This document shows positions 46,377-55,112 of a stretch of DNA of 64,000 nt, piece by piece; the stretch's first letter is position 1, and every line of letters starts with the position of its first letter. The notes beneath the pieces are model-generated. The model searched no databases. It was not told the DNA's origin and worked only from the letters and a program-made list of their open reading frames with translations. The position numbers and the translations under genes were made by a program. Origin of the DNA: Planotetraspora kaengkrachanensis (GTDB taxonomy: Bacteria > Actinomycetota > Actinomycetes > Streptosporangiales > Streptosporangiaceae); NCBI RefSeq assembly GCF_016862895.1, contig NZ_BONV01000012.1, positions 62,001 to 126,000 of the forward strand. The letters are read 5' to 3'.

Positions 46377-46776
46377 TAATCCCCCAGCATTCCCCCGAGA
46401 AGCCTCCTGAAGGCTGCCATCCCATGGTTCCCGAGTGAGGCCACACAGAAAACGCCCACGGAAATCAACGCCGGCGTTTCATCTGATCACAGCGGCGCGG
46501 CGTTGACCGGACCGGAGCACGCTGATCACACTTTCGTCACCCATGTACTGCGGCGATCAGAGCGCTGTCACCGGCGGTCGGCGCGGGCCTGGTTATCACT
46601 GGTGCGCGCCCGTCATGACATTTCGCATCACTTGCCGGGATGCTGGGCACGGGCGATGAGTTTTGTCGGTGGCGCCGGTCAGTCTTTGCATGACCACACC
46701 TACTTGTGAGACCCAAGGCTGGGACGCCGGCCATGACCACGTCATGCCCGGCAACCCCGATGGAGGTGCCGTGTCC
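46377..46776. other. Divergent intergenic region before the DHA2 transporter
   Basis: About 400 bases between the DUF2235 and MFS genes, transcribed away from each other. No gene is supported. A CTGATCACA word appears twice, around 46481 and 46522, but the copies are short. An in-frame ATG at 46690 would extend the MFS protein into this region but lacks a ribosome site as good as the one at 46762. Confidence 0.4.
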
Positions 46777-48282
46777 ATGCCACAGCTTGACTCACCTGCC
46801 AAATCCGCGACGGCCGTTTCAGGGCGCACCCCGGACGTGATCAGGCTGCTGGTGCTCGCCACGTTCGTGGTCATCCTGAACGAGACGATCATGATCAATG
46901 CGATCCCGCGGCTGATGGGCGCTCTGCACATCACCGAGCAGACCGCGCAGTGGCTCTCGACCGCTTTCATGCTGACCATGGCCGCTGTCATCCCGATCAC
47001 CGGGTGGTTCCTGCAGCGGGTGTCCACCCGTCACGCGTACGCCACTGCGATGGGCTTGTTCATGCTCGGCACGGCGTTGGCCGCCGTCGCGCCGTCGTTC
47101 GCGGTGCTGCTGGGCGCCCGCATCATCCAGGCATCCGGGACGGCCGTGATGATGCCGCTGCTGATGACCACATTGATGCAGGTGGTGCCGGAGGCAGACC
47201 GGGGCCGCGTGATGGGTAACGTCACCCTGGCCATCTCGGTCGCGCCCGCAATGGGCCCGGCGGTCTCGGGGATGATCCTCCAATTCGGGTCCTGGCGGCT
47301 GCTGTTCGCCGTGGTGCTCCCCATCGCCGCGGTGATCACATGGCGCGGCCTGAAGCAGCTGAAGAACGTCGGAGAGCCCCAGTTCAGTGCGATCGACTGG
47401 TTGAGCGTGGCGACCGCCGCCGCCGGCTTCGGCGGCCTGGTCTACGGGCTCAGCCGGTTCCAGAGCGGTGACGTCAGCGTTGCCGCCGCGATCGTGGCGG
47501 CCGGCCTGGTCTCCATCGCTGTCTTCGTCGTCCGCCAGCTTTCGCTGCAGAGGCGCGGCGTGCCGCTGATGGACCTGCGTACCCTGCGTCACCGCACCTA
47601 CACGGTCGCGCTGATTCTGATGTCGGTGGCCTTCATGGCGATGCTCGGTTCGATGATTTTGCTGCCGCTGTACCTGCAGAACGTCCGCGAGCTCAGCCCC
47701 CTGGAGACTGGACTACTCGTGATGCCGGGCGGCCTCGCGATGGGGCTGCTCGGTCCGACCGTCGGTCGCCTGTTCGACCGGTTCGGCGGCCGGGTTCTGG
47801 TCATTCCCGGCGCGATCGGAATCACGCTCGCGCTCGCCGGCTTCACACAGGTCACGATGACCATGCCGTTCTGGCTACTCCTCGGTCTGCACGCGCTGCT
47901 GATGGTGAGTCTGGCCGCGACCTTTACCCCGGTATTCACTCTCGGGCTCGGAGCGGTTCCCCCGCAGCTCTACTCCCACGGCAGCTCCATCCTGAGCACG
48001 CTGCAGCAAGTCGCCGCGGCCTTCGGCACCGCGCTCGTGATCACCGTGATGAGCGCGCGAGCCGATGTCCTGAGATCCGCGGGAGCCGCAGAGGTGCTCG
48101 CCAACCTCGACGGCATGCGACTGGCCTTCATCATCGGCGCGGTGCTGTCCTTGGGTGTGGTCGTCACCGCCCTGCTCCTACCGGCCCGAGCGGACAGCCC
48201 GGCGAGCTCGAAGAACCCGGACGATGAAACCGGGGTGACGGTGGTGGAGGGAGATGCTTCCGCGATTCGGCGGGCTGGTTGA
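46777..48282 (+). CDS. DHA2-family (EmrB/QacA-type) MFS drug exporter
   Basis: This 501-residue proton-driven exporter has about 14 membrane helices. ATFVVILNETIMINAIPRL in helix 1 is the DHA2 signature with the D/N-E element, GALHITEQTAQWLSTAFML follows, and loop 2-3 plus motif C GPAVSGMILQ are present. ATG at 46777 is chosen because GGAGGT lies 9 bases upstream; the nearby GTG at 46771 is too close to it. The tail is Ser/Asp/Glu-rich. No adjacent regulator is present, so its substrate is not predicted. Confidence 0.88.
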   Translation: MPQLDSPAKSATAVSGRTPDVIRLLVLATFVVILNETIMINAIPRLMGALHITEQTAQWLSTAFMLTMAAVIPITGWFLQRVSTRHAYATAMGLFMLGTALAAVAPSFAVLLGARIIQASGTAVMMPLLMTTLMQVVPEADRGRVMGNVTLAISVAPAMGPAVSGMILQFGSWRLLFAVVLPIAAVITWRGLKQLKNVGEPQFSAIDWLSVATAAAGFGGLVYGLSRFQSGDVSVAAAIVAAGLVSIAVFVVRQLSLQRRGVPLMDLRTLRHRTYTVALILMSVAFMAMLGSMILLPLYLQNVRELSPLETGLLVMPGGLAMGLLGPTVGRLFDRFGGRVLVIPGAIGITLALAGFTQVTMTMPFWLLLGLHALLMVSLAATFTPVFTLGLGAVPPQLYSHGSSILSTLQQVAAAFGTALVITVMSARADVLRSAGAAEVLANLDGMRLAFIIGAVLSLGVVVTALLLPARADSPASSKNPDDETGVTVVEGDASAIRRAG

Positions 48283-48626
48283 TCACCGAGCGACAACACT
48301 GGCAGAACAGTAGTCCGCTCGGACGTAACACCGCCCTCCTACAGCGGTTGTGACCGGTAGCGCCCCCGCTGCGGAACCTGCCTGCTTGGTGCTGATCACG
48401 CCCGTCATTCGCGCCATCCCGGGCACCCCAACACTCCATTAGCCCGTCACTCCGGGCGTGCACGCATTCACTCGTTCAGCCCAACGAACCGTCTGGGCTG
48501 CGCCAATGGGCGTATCCGCAAGGTGAGGACATGGGCAAACCCCTGGCGGAGTAGCGGTGCGAGCGCCTGATCCTTCCCGAACCTGGAAAGAAACCGGGAG
48601 CTGAGGCGAGGGAGGGGTGGCTTGGG
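48283..48626. other. Intergenic region before the P450 operon with an inverted repeat
   Basis: No gene was found. A perfect inverted repeat CAGCCCA ... TGGGCTG (48477-48483 and 48494-48500, 10-base loop) lies about 130 bases before the ferredoxin start. It could be an operator or an mRNA hairpin, but is short enough to arise by chance. A strong GGGAGGGG precedes the ferredoxin ATG. Confidence 0.35.
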
Positions 48627-48836
48627 ATGCAGATCGTCGTAGATCTCACTCGCTGCCAAGGCTATGCGCAGTGCGTGTTCCTCGCGCCGGAGGTGTTCGA
48701 GCTGCACGGGGAGGAGGCGTTGCTATACAACCCGGCCGTCCCCGATGACCAGCTCGACCGCGTCCGCCAGGCCGCGACGGCGTGCCCGGTCCAAGCCATC
48801 CTCCTGGGTAAGGAGGTGAGCGCCGGTGCCCGATGA
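48627..48836 (+). CDS. 3Fe-4S ferredoxin of a P450 system
   Basis: This 69-residue ferredoxin has the DLTRCQGYAQCVFLAPEVF start and a CPVQAI C-terminal motif. The first cluster motif is Cys-x5-Cys and the fourth ligand position of a 4Fe-4S site is missing, as in P450-linked 3Fe-4S ferredoxins. It donates electrons one at a time to the neighbouring P450. GGGAGGGG lies about 9 bases upstream. Its end overlaps the reductase start by 11 bases, so the two are coupled. Confidence 0.92.
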   Translation: MQIVVDLTRCQGYAQCVFLAPEVFELHGEEALLYNPAVPDDQLDRVRQAATACPVQAILLGKEVSAGAR

Positions 48837-50196
48837 TCTTCGGGAGGGCCGCATCGTCATCGTCGGCGCGTCGCTGGCCGGGCTGCGGGCCGCCGAGACG
48901 CTGCGGGAGGAAGGCTTCACCGGTTCACTGACCGTGATCGGAGATGAGCCCCATCCGCCCTACGACCGCCCGCCGCTGTCCAAACAGGTGCTGCTCGGGA
49001 GGATGGCGGCGGACTCGGCCGCACTGCCGATGCGCCGTGACCCCGACGCGGAGTGGCGCCTCGGGGTGCGCGCCACCGGGCTGGACCCGGTTGGGAAGCA
49101 GGTGCTGCTGGCCGACGGCGAGTCGGTGACCTACGACCGGCTGCTGATCGCCACCGGGACCCGGGCGCGACCCTGGCCCAACGCCGACGAGGCCGCCCTC
49201 GACGGAGTGTTCACCCTGCGCACCCGCGACGACGCCGGGCGCCTGACCAAGCGGCTGGCTGCCGGGCCGCGCCGGGTGCTGGTGATCGGTGGGGGCTTCA
49301 CCGGCTCCGAGATCGCTTCGGCCTGCCGGGAGCGGGGCATCGAGGTCACACTCGCCGAACGCGGCCCCGGACCGCTGGTGGGCGCGCTCGGCGGCACGCT
49401 CTCGATGCTGGCGGCCGGTCTGCAGCGGGCACACGGCGTGGACCTACGCTGCGGAGTGACGGTCACCGCGCTGCGTGGGAATGGCCGGTTCACCGGTGCG
49501 GACCTGTCCGACGGCAGCCGCATCGACGCGGACGTGTGCGTCGTCGCCATGGGGGCGGTCCGCAATACCGAGTGGCTGGCGGAAGCAGGGCTGGCCGCGG
49601 GCCCGCGCGGGGTCGCCTGCGACGCAGGGTGCCGGGCTTTCAACATGTACGGGATCGTCACCGACGACGTCTTCGTGGCGGGCGATGCCGCCCGCTTCCC
49701 GCACCCGTTGTTCGAGTACCAGATGCTCTCCTTGGAGCACTGGGGCAACGCGGTCACGCAGGCCGAGGTCGCGGCGCACAACATGGTCAGTCCGGAGCCG
49801 GCGCGGCGCCCGCACCTCGCGGTCCCGGTCTTCTGGTCGAGCCAGTTCGGGCTCAACATCAAGTCCGTGGGCGTCCCCACATTCTCCGACCAGGTAGTCA
49901 TCGCCCAAGGCTCGCTCGACGAACGCCGGCTGGTTGCGGTCTACGGCTACCGGGGCCGCATCACCGCCGCGGTCACCGTGGACATGGCCAAGTGGCTCGA
50001 GTACTACCAGGGCCTGATCGAGACCGCCGCTCCTTTCCCGCCTGGGCCCGGCGCGGCCGACGGTCGCCCGCTGGTCGCCGCGTTCCCGGTCCCCTCCAAC
50101 GTGCCGGACCCCAAGGGGCTCTTCCACGGTCCCACCGTCGCGCTCACCGGTCACCTGCCCGACCGCCGGCTGACCGTGGTACGGCCCGCCGACTGA
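48826..50196 (+). CDS. FAD-dependent ferredoxin reductase
   Basis: This 456-residue oxidoreductase has FAD motif IVIVGASLAGLRAAETLR, PPYDRPPLSKQ, and the second nucleotide motif VLVIGGGFTGSEIASACR for NAD(P)H. YGIVTDDVFVAGDAARF is the usual FAD-binding end motif, and the C-terminal reductase domain has FWSSQFGLNIKSVG. It moves electrons from NAD(P)H to the adjacent ferredoxin. GTG at 48826 lies inside the ferredoxin gene, with AGGAGGTGAG upstream. The P450 gene begins 36 bases after its stop. Confidence 0.92.
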   Translation: MPDDLREGRIVIVGASLAGLRAAETLREEGFTGSLTVIGDEPHPPYDRPPLSKQVLLGRMAADSAALPMRRDPDAEWRLGVRATGLDPVGKQVLLADGESVTYDRLLIATGTRARPWPNADEAALDGVFTLRTRDDAGRLTKRLAAGPRRVLVIGGGFTGSEIASACRERGIEVTLAERGPGPLVGALGGTLSMLAAGLQRAHGVDLRCGVTVTALRGNGRFTGADLSDGSRIDADVCVVAMGAVRNTEWLAEAGLAAGPRGVACDAGCRAFNMYGIVTDDVFVAGDAARFPHPLFEYQMLSLEHWGNAVTQAEVAAHNMVSPEPARRPHLAVPVFWSSQFGLNIKSVGVPTFSDQVVIAQGSLDERRLVAVYGYRGRITAAVTVDMAKWLEYYQGLIETAAPFPPGPGAADGRPLVAAFPVPSNVPDPKGLFHGPTVALTGHLPDRRLTVVRPAD

Positions 50197-50232
50197 CCCC
50201 TTGTGTCTCTTCCCAGCTACGAGGAGCCCTGC

Positions 50233-51435
50233 ATGGCCATCGACACTCTGCTGGAACGGGTCAATGACTACGCCAACCGGCCCGACCCCTACCCGCTGTA
50301 CGCGGAACTCCGCGAGGCGGGGGTGGCGCGGCAGACGGACGGAAGCTACCTGATCGGCACGTACCACGACATCATGGCCCTGCTGCACGACCCGCGCATC
50401 AGCGCGGACCGCCGCAACCTCGCTGCCCCGTACCGCGGCCTGCCCCAGGAAGAGGAGCAAATCTCCCTCATCATTCTCGATGACCCCGAGCACCACCGGC
50501 TGCGCGGCCTGGCCATGCGGCCGTTCGGGCCGCCGCACAGCCCAGGCCGTCTGGACGCGATGCGTGGCGAGATCGCCCAGCTCGCCGAGGAACTGATCGA
50601 GGCGTTCGACGGCCGCGCCCGGGTCGACATCGTCGATGACTTCGCCTATCCGCTGCCCGTCTCCGTCATCTGTCGACTGCTCGGCGTACCGCGCGAGGAC
50701 GAGCCCGTCTTCCGCGAGTGGTCCGCCACGATCATCGATTCCGCCGACATCAAGCCCGGCGAGGATCCCACCGAGCGCCAGCGAGTCGGCGGCCGGGCAC
50801 GGGTGGAGATGGGCCGGTACCTCGTTGACCTCGCCGAGCAACGCCGCGGCCACCCCCGTGACGACATGCTCTCCGCGTTCGTCAACGAGCCGGACCCGGC
50901 CGGACTGCTCACCCGGGAGGAGCTGGCGGCCACCGCCGTACTACTGCTCGTCGCCGGACACGAGACCACGGTCAACCTGATCACCAACGGGGTGCTCACG
51001 CTCCTGCGCCATCCCGACCAACTGGACCGGCTGCGCCGTGAACCCGAACTGCTACCCAACGCGGTTGAGGAACTACTGCGCTACGAGCCCCCGGTCCACA
51101 TGCGACAGCGCACTCCTCTCGCCAACATCGACGTCGCGGGCACCACAGTCCCCAAGGGCGTGCCCCTGGTGCTCATGCTGGCTTCAGGCAACCGTGACCC
51201 CAACCGGTTCCGCGACCCCGAGCGCTTCGACCCCACCCGGCCAGACAACCAGCACCTCGGCTTCGGCAGCGGAATCCACCTCTGCTACGGCGGACCGCTC
51301 GCCCGTATCGAAGCCCAGATCGCGCTCGCCGCGCTGATCCCCCGCCTTGGCACCACGACCCTGGTGCAGGATCCGCCCCCCTACCGGCGCAGCGCAATGC
51401 TGCGCGGACCCCGCCACCTCCCCATCGAGCTCTGA
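50233..51435 (+). CDS. Cytochrome P450 monooxygenase
   Basis: This 400-residue bacterial class I P450 has the I-helix oxygen-binding VAGHETTVN, the ExxR helix EELLRYEPP, and the heme loop FGSGIHLCYGGPLA with the Cys ligand; all key residues are present. ATG at 50233 has GAGGAG upstream; a GTG at 50203 would add 10 unsupported residues. With ferredoxin and reductase it makes a complete self-contained electron chain. The GMC oxidoreductase converging on it may act on the same compound, but the substrate cannot be read from sequence. Confidence 0.95.
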   Translation: MAIDTLLERVNDYANRPDPYPLYAELREAGVARQTDGSYLIGTYHDIMALLHDPRISADRRNLAAPYRGLPQEEEQISLIILDDPEHHRLRGLAMRPFGPPHSPGRLDAMRGEIAQLAEELIEAFDGRARVDIVDDFAYPLPVSVICRLLGVPREDEPVFREWSATIIDSADIKPGEDPTERQRVGGRARVEMGRYLVDLAEQRRGHPRDDMLSAFVNEPDPAGLLTREELAATAVLLLVAGHETTVNLITNGVLTLLRHPDQLDRLRREPELLPNAVEELLRYEPPVHMRQRTPLANIDVAGTTVPKGVPLVLMLASGNRDPNRFRDPERFDPTRPDNQHLGFGSGIHLCYGGPLARIEAQIALAALIPRLGTTTLVQDPPPYRRSAMLRGPRHLPIEL

Positions 51436-51598
51436 CCGCTCATACGTGGGCGGTACCGCAGAGCAGGCTCGATGTCGTCGAACGCCTCCGCGCGCCATCG
51501 AGGTGTAACTCGGCGTCGAAGGCGGTCCAGACTCACGAGCCCGTTCGACGAAACGCGCGGATCATCTTCAGGTCCTGGGATGCGGCGGCCCACGAAAC

Positions 51599-53209
51599 TC
51601 AGGGCTGGAGCATGAGGGACGCGCAGTGTTCGGCGATCATCATCGCGGGGGCGTTGGTGTTGCCTCCCGTGATGGACGGCATGATCGAGGCGTCGGCGAC
51701 ACGCAGGCCCTCGATGCCGCGCACCCGAAGTTCCGGATCGACCACCGCCCGCTCGTCGACGCCCATCCGGCACGTGCCGACCGGGTGGTACACCGTCGTG
51801 GCGCGGTTCGGCACCTCGGCGGCCAGGGCGGCCCGGTCCGGGTAGGCGGGGCCGGGGGCGAGCTCGCCGGTCACGTCGGCAGAGATGATCTTATTGGCCA
51901 TCACGTCGCGGACGAGATCCATCCCGTCCAGGAGCAGTCTGCGGTCGTCCGGCTCGGCGAGGTAGGCGGGGTCGATGACCGGCGCGGCCGTGGGGTCGGC
52001 GGAGGAGAGCCGGAGGGTGCCCCGGCTCTTGGGGTAGATCAGTGTGGCCAGGAGGGTGAGGGACGGGCGCGGGTCGACCTTGTGCCGGATGGGCGCGTCC
52101 TGGTTGGGGCCGGGGTATCCCCATGGAAGCGCGTGGATCTGGATGTCGGGGACATCGCCGGAGGCCATGGAGCTGCGGACGAAGCCGACGGCCTCGAAGA
52201 CGCTGCGGCTTACCCAGGTGGTGCCGCCGCGCAGCGTCTCCTTGATCAGCCCTGCGGCGAAGTACCGCGCGGTGCCGCTGTTGCGGGCCGACTTCATGAG
52301 ATACGTCATCGGGACGAACATGTGGTCGTGCAGGTTGTCCCCGACCGGCAGGTCGGCGACGACCTCGATGCCGTGCTCGCGCAGGTGCGCGGCGGGGCCG
52401 ACGCCTGAGAGCATGAGGAGTTGCGCCGAGCCGAACGTGCCGGCCGCGAGTATCACCTCCCGGGTGGCCCGGATCGTCCGGTGCCCCTCCTTGGTGATCA
52501 CGTCCACCCCGGTGGCCCGGCCGTCCCTGAGCACGACGCGAGTCACCAGGCAGCCTGTCTCGATCTTGAGGTTCGGCAGGCCGTGGCCGTCCAGGTACCC
52601 GACCGACGAGCTGTAACGCAGCCCGCGGTGGGCGCTTTGCTGGAAGAGCGAGGCGCCTTCCTGGTACTCGCCGTTGTAGTCGTCGTTCTTCGTGACGCCC
52701 GCGGTGTCGGCGAGGGCCTCGATGAAGGCCTGCGCGGCCGGGGTGATGTCCTTGGCGCGGGTCACCTGGATCGGGCCGCCGGATCCGCGTAGGTCGGTAC
52801 CGCCGTCCTCCCAGTTCTCCATCCGCTTGAAGCTCGGCAGGACGTCGGCGTAACTCCAGCCCTGGCAGCCCTCGGCCGCCCAGTCGTCGTAGTTCCGGCG
52901 GTGGCCGCGTACGAACACCATCCCGTTGATCGACCCCGAGCCGCCGAGCACCCGCCCACGGGTCTGCGGGATTCTGCGGTCCAGCGCGGCGGCCTGCGGG
53001 CTGCTGTAGTAGCCCCAGTCCAGCCGCTTCTTCAGCTCGGGGATGTTGTGGAACACGGCGATCAGCCCGGGTTTGCGCACCAGCCTCGACCGGTCGGATC
53101 CGCCTGCTTCCAGCAGAATGACCCGGGCCCCGGTGTCGGCGAGCCGTCTGGCCAGCACACATCCGGCACTCCCGGCCCCAACGATGACATAGTCGGCGGA
53201 CTCATCCAT
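51599..53209 (-). CDS. GMC-family FAD oxidoreductase
   Basis: This 536-residue choline/glucose-dehydrogenase-like enzyme has FAD motif DYVIVGAGSAGCVLARRLAD, GRVLGGSGSINGMVFVRGH, the second GMC signature GTFGSAQLLMLSGVGP, and the C-terminal active-site region VYHPVGTCRMG with the catalytic His. ATG at 53209 has GAGGG 5 bases upstream. No signal peptide is present. It converges with the P450 gene and is separated from it by 163 bases; a role in the same oxidation pathway is only inferred. Confidence 0.92.
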   Translation of the reverse strand: MDESADYVIVGAGSAGCVLARRLADTGARVILLEAGGSDRSRLVRKPGLIAVFHNIPELKKRLDWGYYSSPQAAALDRRIPQTRGRVLGGSGSINGMVFVRGHRRNYDDWAAEGCQGWSYADVLPSFKRMENWEDGGTDLRGSGGPIQVTRAKDITPAAQAFIEALADTAGVTKNDDYNGEYQEGASLFQQSAHRGLRYSSSVGYLDGHGLPNLKIETGCLVTRVVLRDGRATGVDVITKEGHRTIRATREVILAAGTFGSAQLLMLSGVGPAAHLREHGIEVVADLPVGDNLHDHMFVPMTYLMKSARNSGTARYFAAGLIKETLRGGTTWVSRSVFEAVGFVRSSMASGDVPDIQIHALPWGYPGPNQDAPIRHKVDPRPSLTLLATLIYPKSRGTLRLSSADPTAAPVIDPAYLAEPDDRRLLLDGMDLVRDVMANKIISADVTGELAPGPAYPDRAALAAEVPNRATTVYHPVGTCRMGVDERAVVDPELRVRGIEGLRVADASIMPSITGGNTNAPAMMIAEHCASLMLQP

Positions 53210-53897
53210 GTGGCCCTCGCAAGCGACGATGAACGACCACGACACCGCAGTCTGAGCGAATGTTCTCCACATGCCAAACGCTTGGTCAAGATGCTGATCG
53301 TTATTGGAACGGGCGGGGCCACAGAAAGACCCATATCTGCCACGACCAGTTCGACCTGCACCGCTCGAGGATTAGCTGATAACCCCGTGTTACGGGCCAC
53401 CGAAACCAAGCGATGTGCGTGTCACTTCGACGATTCTCCCGACGACGGTCTGAACGGTTCCTGTGCGGGATGCTCGAGATGAAAGCCGATGTAAAGACAG
53501 TCAGATTGACAGTCTGCCCAGCTCTCCACCATGGCGTTGAATTGCTGGAACTCATCCCGAGACGTCTGGAACGAGCTATGGGGCCGTCTCGGCGGGTGCG
53601 GGACATGCGCGGGATGTTCATACGAACGACGAGGACTGCGCAGAGTGCTTTGCAAATCATTACTAGTAAGCAAGCAGTATCACCCGCGCCCTCCTAAAGC
53701 AGTGCCGCAGGCGTATCCGACCGCCTACGGCTTAACCAGGAGAGGTGGATTCAGGAGAAGCGGCCCGCGACGGGGTCGACGGGACAGCGGCTTGTCGGCC
53801 GCTGTTGAGGCTCTGACCAGCATCCGGCTCATGCCGCGGAGGGATCAATCCGGTCCTGCCTCGATCCTTGCGCGGCGGTGTGGCCGTCGTCGGCGGG
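53210..53897. other. Gene-free region containing a tRNA-Arg fragment
   Basis: About 690 bases with no supported gene. The frames are short and none shows family features. A tRNA-Arg anticodon-arm fragment lies at 53685-53711. Confidence 0.45.
53685..53711 (+). repeat. tRNA-Arg(CCT) anticodon-arm fragment, possible second att remnant
   Basis: The sequence CGCGCCCTCCTAAAGC then AGTGCCGCAGG copies the anticodon-arm part of the tRNA-Arg remnant at 26026 (about 25 of 29 bases, one gap), including loop CTCCTAA. After GCCGCAGG the identity is lost, so the T arm and acceptor are missing. The two copies, same strand, enclose ~27.7 kb. Their similarity is best explained by old integration at one tRNA-Arg type. 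Confidence 0.5.
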
Positions 53898-54410
53898 TCA
53901 GTTCGCTGGAGGTGCGACAGAGCGCAACAACGCCTGCAGTTCACGGTCGGGACTGACGTGTTTGCTGTAGAGGGGTCCGCAGGGTGTGGTCGCCAGGCGC
54001 ATCGCGAGGCCGAGTAGATCCGGCGGCGGCGTGTCACCGCGGTAGGTCTCCGCGAGGTAGGTGAACTCGTTCATGATGCCGACGACGCTGCGGTTGGCGG
54101 TCTTGGCGAGGCGGTGGTCGCGCATCTGCTGCAATTCCTCGCCGATGATCGTGTCGGGGATTCCGTGCGCGGCCAGCACCGTAGCGACCTGCCGCGGGAA
54201 TCTGGCCAGCAGGGTCGTTGCGGGGGCCAGCGGCATCAGCACGGGCACCAGCGTCGATTCGTTGACGAACAGCGCAACCTGAGGTTTCCAGAACACAGCT
54301 GTGGCGTACCACTGGCCCAGCAAAGTGGTTTGCTGCTCGTCTTCACCCAGGCTGAGCGGGCCGACGCGGTCGAGCAGCTTCTTGGTCCCGCGCACGATGA
54401 GCACCTGCAT
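53898..54410 (-). CDS. DUF6933-like protein
   Basis: This 170-residue protein opens MQVLIVRGTKKLLDRVGP and has LGQWYATAVFWKPQVALFVNE near 30-52, which I associate with the DUF6933 group of unknown function. The remainder is helical, with NEFTYLAETYRG near 115. No catalytic motif is clear. It follows prfH by 30 bases on the same strand, so it is probably the third gene of the rtcB-prfH operon; whether it helps RNA repair is unknown. Confidence 0.75.
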   Translation of the reverse strand: MQVLIVRGTKKLLDRVGPLSLGEDEQQTTLLGQWYATAVFWKPQVALFVNESTLVPVLMPLAPATTLLARFPRQVATVLAAHGIPDTIIGEELQQMRDHRLAKTANRSVVGIMNEFTYLAETYRGDTPPPDLLGLAMRLATTPCGPLYSKHVSPDRELQALLRSVAPPAN

Positions 54411-54440
54411 ATCCTGCCGCCATATTCCGCGGTGGGCGTG

Positions 54441-55112
54441 TTAAGACGACTGCCGCCGCCTCTGGTGCTTCTGCTCCCGGGGGGCCTGGTCCTGCTTCGA
54501 CACTTCCGGACGCTCGATACGCGTGGGGTTGCCGCGTACGAGCTCATCGTGGATGCGCCAGCGGGCGGTGACGACGGCGCGCCCTGCCACCTCCTCGCCG
54601 TGCTCAATTCGTTGCCGCAGCAACTGCATGGCGATGCGGCGATTGAGGCTGAACTGCCGCTCGGTGTCGACCACGACGACGATCCCCGAGGGCCGGTGGG
54701 TCGCCCGTACCGCCGTGCTGGCCTTGTTTCGATGTTGACCGCCGGGGCCCCCGGTGCGGCAGGCGACGATGTCGACATCTGCTTCCACGAACGTCGTACG
54801 TGGGGTATCGACCTGGCACGGTTGGGCGATGACGTACCAGTTCTTTCGGCCGGTGCTGGCCCGGTAGGGGCTGGGGGCCTGCCAACACAGCGTTCCGGTC
54901 CACGAGGCAGTGAACGCCTCGGCGCCGGTTCCTGCGATCTGGATCAGAACCGACCGGTAGGAGCCGGGCCGGTCACCGGGAACGGTCTCGACCCGACGGG
55001 TCTCCAGATTCTGCCGGGTGGCGTCGGCTTCCAGGCGATGGAGCAGCCGGGCCAGCGCCCAGGCACACTCCTGCGGGCCACGCCCGGCCGATAGAAGCAG
55101 ATGGACACTCAT
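54441..55112 (-). CDS. prfH: Peptide chain release factor homologue PrfH
   Basis: This 223-residue class I release-factor relative has the peptidyl-transferase motif in CRTGGPGGQHRNKASTAVRA; the GGQ is intact near 137-139. An N-terminal LLLSAGRGPQECAWALARLL region replaces the codon-recognition superdomain, as known for PrfH. A basic Lys/Arg/Gln tail contacts rRNA in the family. PrfH releases peptides from ribosomes whose 16S decoding centre has been cut, after which RtcB religates the RNA. Its ATG overlaps the rtcB stop by 4 bases, the recognised rtcB-prfH pairing. Confidence 0.93.
   Translation of the reverse strand: MSVHLLLSAGRGPQECAWALARLLHRLEADATRQNLETRRVETVPGDRPGSYRSVLIQIAGTGAEAFTASWTGTLCWQAPSPYRASTGRKNWYVIAQPCQVDTPRTTFVEADVDIVACRTGGPGGQHRNKASTAVRATHRPSGIVVVVDTERQFSLNRRIAMQLLRQRIEHGEEVAGRAVVTARWRIHDELVRGNPTRIERPEVSKQDQAPREQKHQRRRQSS

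Noticed and set aside
49444-50853. 469-codon minus-strand frame across the reductase and P450 genes
   Set aside because: It spans two well-defined plus-strand genes and has shadow composition.
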